Assembly: GCA_019117125.1 (NCBI GenBank)
Contig: DXAL01000049.1
Span: forward strand, 1-36,364
DNA: 36,364 nucleotides
Origin: Candidatus Mediterraneibacter merdipullorum
GTDB lineage: Bacteria; Bacillota; Clostridia; Lachnospirales; Lachnospiraceae
Direction of reading: 5' to 3'
The notes beneath the pieces were generated by a model. That model had not been told where the DNA came from and ran no database searches. It saw only the letters and a program-made list of their open reading frames with translations. The position numbers and the translations under genes are program-made. Shown piece by piece: positions 26,824 to 33,513 of this stretch; position 1 is the first letter of the stretch; each line of letters starts with the position of its first letter.

Positions 26824-28634
26824 GTTATATCGCAGGAGTTGACATCGGTAATTCTACAACTGAAGTCTGCGTCGGAGAAGTGACGGGCAAAGGCAGCGTC
26901 ACTTTTCTTTCCAGCGCGTCCTGCCCCACAACGGGCACGAAAGGGACCATCGAGAATGTCCATTCGGTCAAAAATGCACTCCGCATGGCAATGAGCAGGA
27001 TTGGACGGGACACATCCGACATCGACCTGGTCCGTCTGAATGAGGCGGCCCCCGTAATCGGCGATACTGCCATGGAGACGCTGACCGAAACCGTCATCAC
27101 GGATTCATCCATGATCGGGCACAATCCGTCCACGCCCGCCGGAGCCGGACAGGCAGTGGGCGAAACACTGCTCATTGAAAACATTTCCCGCGCTGTTCCG
27201 GATAAGCCCTATATCCTTGCAGCGTCTTCCGCACACAGCTATGAGGAAGTAGCCGCTGTCGTCAATCAGCACGAGGAACTGGATATCGCCGGAATCATCC
27301 TGCAGGCAGACGAAGCGGTTCTCGTCGAGAACCGCATCCGCCGGGAAATCCCCATCATCGATGAAGTGCGCCGCATTGACCGTCTTCCGGACGGCGTGCC
27401 TGCTGCCATCGAAGTAGCGCTTCCCGGACAGACCATCCGCATGCTCTCCAACCCGTACGGCATCGCCACGCTGCTCGGGTTAAATGCGGAAGAGACGCGC
27501 ACCATCACTCCGATTGCAAAGAGCCTCATCGGAAACCGCAGCGCGGTCGTCCTCAAGACGCCCGGCGGCAATATCCACGAGAATATCCTGCCCGCCGGCG
27601 AGATTTATTTCTACGGAGACAAAAATGTCACCATCAGCCTGGATGAAGGCGCCGACAAGATTATGGCTGCTGCTTCGGAAGCAGGCGATATCCGCGACAT
27701 CAGCGGTCAGCCCGACACAAATGTCGGCAATATGCTCGCCCGCATCCGCACCGGCATGAGTGAGCTTGACAAGAGTTCCGAGGCAGATATCCGCATCACG
27801 GATATCCTTGCCGTAGACACTCTGGCGCCGGTCCTGATCTCGGGCGCCCTGGCAGGCGAGACCTGCCTGGAAAAAGCCGTGGGCATCGCGGCCATGGTAA
27901 AGACTCAGAAACTCCCCATGCAGGAGATTGCCGCGCGCCTTACGACAGAGCTGGGAACCGAGGTAAAAGTAGCGGGCGTGGAAGCCGTGATGGCAAGTCT
28001 CGGCGCACTGACGACGCCCGGCACGAAGCTGCCCCTCGCCATCCTCGACATGGGCGGCGGCTCCACAGACGCAGCCATCATCAATGAAGAGGGACATGTA
28101 AAAATGACCCATCAGGCAGGAGCCGGGGAACTGGTATCCATGCTCATCCAGACGGAACTCGGCCTCGGAGAGCGCCGCATCGCGGAGGAAATCAAAAAAT
28201 ACCCGCTGGCAAAAGTGGAGAGCCTGTTCCACATGCGGATGGAGAACGGTCAGATGACATTCGTAGACGAATCCATCGACCCGCGCTTTTTCGGACGCGT
28301 CGTCCTGCTCACAGAACATGGTCTTGTCCGCATCGAAGAGGACATCCCCATGGAAAAAATCGTCCAGGTCCGCCGCGAGGCAAAACGAAAAGTCTTTGTC
28401 ACCAACGCGTTCCGCGCGCTCCGCAAAGTGGCGCCGGACCACAATCTGAAAAATATTTCTACCGTCGTCCTCGTAGGCGGTTCGGCGGAAGATTTCGAGA
28501 TACCGGAAATGCTCATGGAAGCATTTACCGATTACCGCATCGTCTGCGGGCGCGGCAACATCCGCGGCAGCGAAGGTCCGCGCAACGCCGTCGCCACCGG
28601 ACTCGTGCTCTCCTATATCGGGGAGATGCAGTAG
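26820..28634 (+). CDS. pduG: Diol dehydratase reactivase large subunit
   Basis: ATP-dependent chaperone-like factor that exchanges damaged cobalamin for fresh cofactor in diol dehydratase, 604 residues. It belongs to the actin/Hsp70 fold: phosphate motif YIAGVDIGNSTTEV near residue 3 and DMGGGSTDAAI beginning at Asp410. The start is TTG at 26820, with AGAGAGG 8 bases upstream, and TTG overlaps the pduE stop (TTGA), giving tight translational coupling. It works with the small subunit downstream. Confidence 0.95.
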   Translation: MSYIAGVDIGNSTTEVCVGEVTGKGSVTFLSSASCPTTGTKGTIENVHSVKNALRMAMSRIGRDTSDIDLVRLNEAAPVIGDTAMETLTETVITDSSMIGHNPSTPAGAGQAVGETLLIENISRAVPDKPYILAASSAHSYEEVAAVVNQHEELDIAGIILQADEAVLVENRIRREIPIIDEVRRIDRLPDGVPAAIEVALPGQTIRMLSNPYGIATLLGLNAEETRTITPIAKSLIGNRSAVVLKTPGGNIHENILPAGEIYFYGDKNVTISLDEGADKIMAAASEAGDIRDISGQPDTNVGNMLARIRTGMSELDKSSEADIRITDILAVDTLAPVLISGALAGETCLEKAVGIAAMVKTQKLPMQEIAARLTTELGTEVKVAGVEAVMASLGALTTPGTKLPLAILDMGGGSTDAAIINEEGHVKMTHQAGAGELVSMLIQTELGLGERRIAEEIKKYPLAKVESLFHMRMENGQMTFVDESIDPRFFGRVVLLTEHGLVRIEEDIPMEKIVQVRREAKRKVFVTNAFRALRKVAPDHNLKNISTVVLVGGSAEDFEIPEMLMEAFTDYRIVCGRGNIRGSEGPRNAVATGLVLSYIGEMQ

Positions 28635-28675
28635 CGCGCATCCGCACGCCGCGGCAGGAACAAGGAGGAGGAACA

Positions 28676-29020
28676 TTGATTATCAAAAGACCTTCCATAT
28701 TCATCTATACACATGAAGCGGACCCTGCTGTCGTCAAAGACGTCTGCGCCGGCATCGAGGAAGAAGGCATCTTCTACGACATCACGGAAATGCCGGATGA
28801 ATGTATGGAAAAGCTGGCGTACAAAGCCGCCCGGGATTCCATGCTCGGCTCAGGCGTGGGCATCTACGGCACCGCCGTGTGCCTGAAGATGCGCGGTCTG
28901 GAGAAAGGGCGCAATATCGAGAGCTATCTCACACCCACCCGCGCCCAGTGCCGCACTGTCGGCTCCAACAGCGCCCGCGCCATCAAGAAGCTGCCCTTTA
29001 AGGAGGAATACAGGATATGA
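28676..29020 (+). CDS. pduH: Diol dehydratase reactivase small subunit
   Basis: Beta subunit of the reactivase, 114 residues, normal length. It shares the fold of the dehydratase beta subunit, which fits its swap mechanism. Recognised by IFIYTHEADPAVVKDVCAGI, by the ARDSMLGSGVGIYG segment and by the position after pduG. TTG start at 28676 with a strong AAGGAGG site 8-9 bases upstream. Its stop overlaps the start of the adenosyltransferase gene (ATGA). Confidence 0.9.
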   Translation: MIIKRPSIFIYTHEADPAVVKDVCAGIEEEGIFYDITEMPDECMEKLAYKAARDSMLGSGVGIYGTAVCLKMRGLEKGRNIESYLTPTRAQCRTVGSNSARAIKKLPFKEEYRI

Positions 29021-29577
29021 ACATCTACACAAAAAACGGAGACCGGGGCACCACTTCCCTTATGAACGGCATCAGCGTATCCAAGGCAGATGACCGCATC
29101 GAGCTCGTAGGCACCATCGATGAGCTGAACAGCTTCATCGGGCTTGCAAAAGTCCTCGCTGACAGCTCGCTGAAGGAAAGCCTCTCCCATATCCAGAAAA
29201 ACCTCATGCAGGTCATGGCAGGAGTTGCCGACCCGAGGAATATGGATTACCGCTTCTCAGCCGGTGAAACGAAAGCGCTGGAAGGGGAAATCGACCGGAT
29301 TGAGAACTCCTTCCCCCGCATCAAAGACTTCGTCCTCTACGGAGGCTGCGAGCTCTCCGCCCGTCTGGACGTGGCAAGAGCCGTGACCAGGCGCGCCGAG
29401 CGCCGTTTCCGCAAGGTAGAGCAGAATTACGGAGCGGACCCGAAGGCCGTCCAGTATATCAACCGCCTGTCCGATTACCTGTACATGTGCGCACGATACG
29501 CAGACTACAAGGTCGCCAACGGAAAAACCGACGGGATACAGGACCAGGTGGTAAAAAACATCCTTGGAAATCTGTAA
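29017..29577 (+). CDS. pduO: PduO-type cob(I)alamin adenosyltransferase
   Basis: Transfers adenosyl from ATP to cob(I)alamin to make adenosylcobalamin, the cofactor of the dehydratase, 186 residues. The signature MNIYTKNGDRGTTSLMNG with KADDRIELVGTIDELNSFIG at the N-terminus is typical, followed by SARLDVARAVTRRAERR and the C-terminal helix YLYMCARYAD. Last gene of the operon, overlapping pduH by 4 bases (ATGA). It lacks the C-terminal heme-binding part of enteric PduO. Without it the operon would depend on a separate enzyme. Confidence 0.94.
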   Translation: MNIYTKNGDRGTTSLMNGISVSKADDRIELVGTIDELNSFIGLAKVLADSSLKESLSHIQKNLMQVMAGVADPRNMDYRFSAGETKALEGEIDRIENSFPRIKDFVLYGGCELSARLDVARAVTRRAERRFRKVEQNYGADPKAVQYINRLSDYLYMCARYADYKVANGKTDGIQDQVVKNILGNL

Positions 29578-29587
29578 AAAAGCCTGT

Positions 29588-29621
29588 AAAAGGAAGCGCC
29601 GCAGCCGGCACTTCCTTTTTT
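29588..29621 (+). terminator. Terminator of the diol dehydratase operon
   Basis: AAAGGAAG-C-GCCG / CAGC / CGGC-A-CTTCCTTT with one mismatch, followed by TTTTTTC, 11 bases after the adenosyltransferase stop. A clean intrinsic terminator. Confidence 0.85.
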
Positions 29622-29640
29622 CATCCTCCTTCGCATCCTT

Positions 29641-30189
29641 CTATTTATATCCCTCCGCCACTTCACCAAACCGGACGGTCAGCCCTTCCAGCACACCGGA
29701 AGGCACCGGTTCCGTGTATGCATACTCGCAGCTTTTCTGCGGGTCTTCAAAATTGAACACCGTAACAACCTCCTGAAACGGGTCCACAATCCAGTACTCC
29801 CGCACTCCCGCTTTCTGATACAGCATAAGCTTTCTCACATAATCGTGGGAAGAACTGCCCTTCGAGACAATCTCGATCACCCAGTCCGGCACCCCTGAGC
29901 AGCCTTTCTCCGTCAGGATGTCCCGATTGCATACGACCAGCAGGTCCGGCTGCACGATCGTGCTGTCGTCTCCGAAAAGGCGGACGTCAAAAGGAGACAC
30001 ATAAACTTCGCATTTCCCTTTCTTTTTCCGGATATAACTTTTAATCTCAAAAAGCAGTTCGCTCACGAAATACTGATGAAGTCTGCCCGGCGCGGAAAGC
30101 ATGTAAAGTTTCCCGCTGATGAGTTCCGCCCTGTCGGATTCAGAAAGCTGCTCCATATCTTCTCTGCCGTAATCCCTCGCGGAGTACAT
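29641..30189 (-). CDS. Uma2-family (DUF820) putative restriction-like endonuclease
   Basis: Protein of 182 residues in the Uma2 family of PD-(D/E)XK-fold proteins. The conserved run AELISGKLYMLSAPGRLHQ, VQPDLLVVCNRD, GVPDWVIEIVSKGS and GVREYWIVDPFQEVV includes the usual Asp (QPDL) and the Glu of VIEI with Lys in the next segment. The real function of the family is unclear and many members are probably not nucleases of foreign DNA. The ATG at 30189 has no good ribosome site; the frame is open upstream past an AAAAGGAGGAG site at about 30230, but no ATG, GTG or TTG follows that site at a normal distance. It stands alone. Confidence 0.82.
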   Translation of the reverse strand: MYSARDYGREDMEQLSESDRAELISGKLYMLSAPGRLHQYFVSELLFEIKSYIRKKKGKCEVYVSPFDVRLFGDDSTIVQPDLLVVCNRDILTEKGCSGVPDWVIEIVSKGSSSHDYVRKLMLYQKAGVREYWIVDPFQEVVTVFNFEDPQKSCEYAYTEPVPSGVLEGLTVRFGEVAEGYK

Positions 30190-30371
30190 ATAGGGCGCGG
30201 TCTCTTCCCGGAGGATTTCCGGCTCCTCCTTTTGGCGCTTGATTTTATCCGTATTCGGATATTTTTGTCGGTTTTCCGATTCATTTTCTGTTATTTTAAA
30301 CCGAATTCCACTTATTTACAAGCCAAAAACGGATATTTTATAAAACCCGAAACCACAATCCGGATATCGCT

Positions 30372-30401
30372 CTGGCACGTCTTTCAAAAATGCGGTATAA
30401 T
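30372..30401 (+). promoter_or_regulatory. Promoter of the second MATE gene
   Basis: CTGGCA (30372-30377), 18 bases, TATAAT (30396-30401), about 87 bases before the TTG start of the MATE gene. The -35 is weak, the -10 is perfect. Confidence 0.5.
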
Positions 30402-30487
30402 ACTCTGGCAGACACATCCAGGCACCTGCTTCCACAGATGTGCGGCGCGATACGAAAACAAATGAAAAAAGAAAGAAGTGACTGATT

Positions 30488-31885
30488 TTGACACAGACAA
30501 GTGCCGTCCTGAAAGAGCACCAGAACCCTCTCGGATATAAAAAAATCTCCTCTCTGCTGAGGAGTTTTGCCATACCGAGCATCATCGCCATGCTCGTGAG
30601 TTCGCTTTACAATATCGTGGACCAGATTTTCATCGGACAGGGCGTCGGCTACCTCGGAAACGCCGCCACAAACGTCTCCTATCCCCTCACCACGATCTGC
30701 CTTGCCATCGCGCTCCTCATCGGCATCGGGAGCGCCTCCAGATTCTCGCTCCACCTGGGCGCAGGGGAAAAGGATATCGCGCAGAGAGTCGTCGGGAACG
30801 GCATCTGTATGATGGTTGTCTTCGGCATCCTGTACGCAGTCCTCGTAGAGCTCTTCATGACGCCGCTTCTGACCGCCTTCGGGGCGACGCCCGACGTCAT
30901 GCCCTACGCGCAGACCTATTCCCGCATCGTAGCGCTTGGCATGCCCTTTCTCATCGTCACAAACGGCATGAGCAATCTGGCGCGCGCAGACGGAAGCCCG
31001 AAATATTCCATGGTCTGCATGCTCATAGGCGCTGTCATCAACACCATCCTCGACCCGGTTTTCATCTTCATCTTCCACCTGGGCGTTGCCGGCGCGGCAT
31101 GGGCGACCATTATCGGGCAGTTTTTCTCCTTCCTGTTCGCCCTGCTGTACATAAAGAAATTCAAAAATATCACACTGAAAAGAACCGACATCCGGCTCTC
31201 TGCAAAAGAAAGTCTCCAGACTGCCTCTCTCGGGATGAGCAACAGCCTCAACCAGGTTGCCATCACGTTTGTGCAGATCGTGCTGAACAACTCTCTTACC
31301 TATTATGGCGCCATGTCCGCATACGGCAGGGAAATCCCTCTGGCAGCCTGCGGCATCGTGATGAAGACGAATGCTATTCTGCTCGCTGTCATCATCGGAA
31401 TCTCACAGGGCTCCCAGCCCATCATCGGATTTAACTACGGCGCGCGGCAATATGACAGAGTCCGGAAGACTTACCGGCTTGCGATTACGGCAAATCTTGC
31501 CATATCGGCGGTCGGATTTATCCTGTTCCAGTTCTTTCCGTACTATATCATCGCGCTGTTCGGCACAGGAGAAGCTGCTTATTTTGAATTTTCGGTAAAA
31601 TTTATGAGGACCTTCCTCTTCATGGTAATTTTAAACGGTGTGCAGCTCATCTCCTCCAACTTTTTTGCCGCCATCGGCAAACCGGTCAAGGGGCTGGTGC
31701 TTTCCATGACAAGGCAGGTCATCTTTCTCATCCCGCTGGTACTCATCCTCCCGCATTTCTTCGGGCTTAATGGCATCCTTTATGCAGGTCCGGCAGCGGA
31801 TGGCATTGCGTTCCTTGTCACCGTCTCGCTCATCATGCTGGAGATGAAGAAGATGAAGGGGATGGAACAGAAGCAGTCCTGCTAA
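30488..31885 (+). CDS. MATE-family efflux transporter
   Basis: Second MATE antiporter, 465 residues with about 12 helices. The first half starts with SLLRSFAIPSIIAMLVSSLY and NIVDQIFIGQGVG, the second with LGMSNSLNQVAITFVQIVL. It is not a close copy of the MATE protein at 20933-22342. The start is a TTG at 30488 (TTGACACAGACA), with a weak AGAAAGAAG site upstream; no ATG is nearby. Its end is 12 bases from the end of the convergent RyR-domain gene, leaving no room for a terminator. Substrate unknown. Confidence 0.9.
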   Translation: MTQTSAVLKEHQNPLGYKKISSLLRSFAIPSIIAMLVSSLYNIVDQIFIGQGVGYLGNAATNVSYPLTTICLAIALLIGIGSASRFSLHLGAGEKDIAQRVVGNGICMMVVFGILYAVLVELFMTPLLTAFGATPDVMPYAQTYSRIVALGMPFLIVTNGMSNLARADGSPKYSMVCMLIGAVINTILDPVFIFIFHLGVAGAAWATIIGQFFSFLFALLYIKKFKNITLKRTDIRLSAKESLQTASLGMSNSLNQVAITFVQIVLNNSLTYYGAMSAYGREIPLAACGIVMKTNAILLAVIIGISQGSQPIIGFNYGARQYDRVRKTYRLAITANLAISAVGFILFQFFPYYIIALFGTGEAAYFEFSVKFMRTFLFMVILNGVQLISSNFFAAIGKPVKGLVLSMTRQVIFLIPLVLILPHFFGLNGILYAGPAADGIAFLVTVSLIMLEMKKMKGMEQKQSC

Positions 31886-31897
31886 GCAAAATAAAAT

Positions 31898-33355
31898 CTA
31901 CTGCCATTGAAACATACAGCGCACCGTCTCCCTGTCCTTTTCCTTCTCTGTCTCAGACAGTTCCCGATAGGGAATCAGGGAGCGGTGGATGCGCTGTTCC
32001 GTATCTTTCGCCTTTCCGCTTTCCGGAATGCCGTATGTCCACCCGTTCAGGAGATGATACCGGCACCAGCGGATATGCTCAAGTTCTGCAAACAGTTCCA
32101 GATACGGCTGATAAGCCGACTCATCTGTCCGATCGCTTCCGGTCAGTTTTTGCAGCATCTGCTTCCTTATCTCATGATAATCCACGGAGCTGACATTGGA
32201 ATATCTCGTGAACCCGTCCAGCTTTCTCCATTCCGCTTCTCTGACCGCTTCATTTGACGCCGACGCCTCCCCGGCAGCGGCACTCCCGTACATCACCGCG
32301 TAATTCAGGTTGAGCTGCTTCGCCTGTTCAAAGAGTTTCTCATTTAAGATATTTTCAATCTTTCTCCCTTCCCGCTCCGCATCGTACACATGGAGATTTT
32401 GGCTGGCAAACAGCATCTTCAGCACATTCTTTTTCCTGCTGAAGAAGTCGATGCGTTTTTGGGGAACAACAGCGAGCAGGTCGTTCATAAATTCTACTTC
32501 CTTTTCCTGGTCTGCAACAAGGATGCGGTCAGCCTGCCGGATGCAGTCCATGCACTGATACCATGCTTCCCCGTGAAAAATGACCGGGTCTCCCATATCC
32601 TGAAATCCGGGATGACAGGCGGTGAATTTTTCTCCCGCATCAAACACATGATACGCTATCTTCTGGTCCGGATGGAAGATATTCTTCTGCACCCCTTCCG
32701 TCAGAAGCGCTTCGCACAGTTTCCCGCCGCCGATGAGCACGATTTTCAGCTTATAATCCGATGCCGCAGCTTCTTCCAGCAGGGAATGTTCTTTCCAGTA
32801 GGTCCTGGCTTCCGCCTCTTCATACTGAAAGAAATGCAGGTTCCTGCACTTCGCATCCTGCGGCCGCAAAGCGGCAGACTTCACATACACCTGCTTTTCC
32901 TGCAATCTGTCCATGTATCTGCAGTAGAAATCATAATTCTTCTCTTCCTCTGCATACATCAGGATATAGCGCTCCGCGCGGACCAGTTCTCCTTCCGGTC
33001 CCCGGATGCCCCTGCTCCCAAGCTGAGCGAGCATTTCCTCCGCATCCCTGCCATCTCCGTAAACGCAAATACTGTTTCCGCTCAGGTATCTCAGGCCCCG
33101 GCGCGCACGTTCCCGGATGCTCACAAAAGCCATGACCAGCCCGCTCGCCGTCGCAAGAGGCGCCAGCCACCGGGCGATCTCCACCCAGATATTGGGCGGC
33201 GTATCCCCGTAATTCATGAAATACAGGATAACTCCCTGAAACGCCGCGTCCGCAAATGACATCTCATGCGTCGATAAAAACCCGAATAATGCCAGCACGA
33301 ACGGGACAAAAAACGCGATGACCTTTATCGGTCGTTTTATTTTTTCTGCTTTCAT
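31898..33355 (-). CDS. Membrane protein with TrkA-N-like Rossmann domains and C-terminal RyR domain
   Basis: Protein of 485 residues with an unusual build. Two hydrophobic helices (about residues 9-28 and 58-80) frame a loop with FADAAFQGVILYFMNYGD, a layout shared with 2TM/TrkA-N proteins of many bacteria and loosely like an ion channel. Then comes a Rossmann-type segment, SICVYGDGRDAEEMLAQLG, and a second one, LKIVLIGGGKLCEALL, in a long cytoplasmic part. The C-terminal 65 residues form a RyR domain: AELEHIRWCRYHLLNGWTYG and SLIPYRELSETEKEKDRE. RyR domains occur in bacterial conflict and nucleotide-signalling systems. Divergent from a TIR-NB-ARC-TPR gene with a shared promoter region, so a link is inferred. 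ATG at 33355 has GGGGGA upstream. Confidence 0.78.
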   Translation of the reverse strand: MKAEKIKRPIKVIAFFVPFVLALFGFLSTHEMSFADAAFQGVILYFMNYGDTPPNIWVEIARWLAPLATASGLVMAFVSIRERARRGLRYLSGNSICVYGDGRDAEEMLAQLGSRGIRGPEGELVRAERYILMYAEEEKNYDFYCRYMDRLQEKQVYVKSAALRPQDAKCRNLHFFQYEEAEARTYWKEHSLLEEAAASDYKLKIVLIGGGKLCEALLTEGVQKNIFHPDQKIAYHVFDAGEKFTACHPGFQDMGDPVIFHGEAWYQCMDCIRQADRILVADQEKEVEFMNDLLAVVPQKRIDFFSRKKNVLKMLFASQNLHVYDAEREGRKIENILNEKLFEQAKQLNLNYAVMYGSAAAGEASASNEAVREAEWRKLDGFTRYSNVSSVDYHEIRKQMLQKLTGSDRTDESAYQPYLELFAELEHIRWCRYHLLNGWTYGIPESGKAKDTEQRIHRSLIPYRELSETEKEKDRETVRCMFQWQ

Positions 33356-33383
33356 GATAATCCCCCGTCATTTCTTTTCTGAT

Positions 33384-33413
33384 ATTGTAACACGCACGCC
33401 CGGAGCCTGTCAT
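33384..33413 (-). promoter_or_regulatory. Promoter of the RyR-domain gene
   Basis: Minus strand ATGACA (33413-33408), 18 bases, TACAAT (33389-33384), close to the ATG at 33355. Its -35 lies about 38 bases from the -35 of the divergent TIR gene promoter, so one regulator could control both. Confidence 0.6.
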
Positions 33414-33450
33414 GCGATATGAAAAAATGCATGATGAAAATCACAGTGAA

Positions 33451-33479
33451 TTTACAGCAAAATGCGGTTGTGATAAAAT
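33451..33479 (+). promoter_or_regulatory. Promoter of the TIR-NB-ARC-TPR gene
   Basis: TTTACA (33451-33456), 17 bases, TAAAAT (33474-33479). Transcription would start near 33486, just before the GGGAGGTG ribosome site at 33502-33509. This rules out the longer reading frame that begins at 33412. Confidence 0.65.
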
Positions 33480-33513
33480 CGTCTTAGACCAACATATCCC
33501 CGGGAGGTGTCTT

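Noticed and set aside
27480-28676. 398-codon minus-strand open frame opposite pduG
   Set aside because: A shadow frame; the plus-strand reactivase is certain.
33412-33513. Longer N-terminus for the TIR protein starting at 33412
   Set aside because: The extra 34 residues lie over the promoter, have no ribosome site, and the TIR domain begins right at the ATG at 33514, which has GGGAGGTG.
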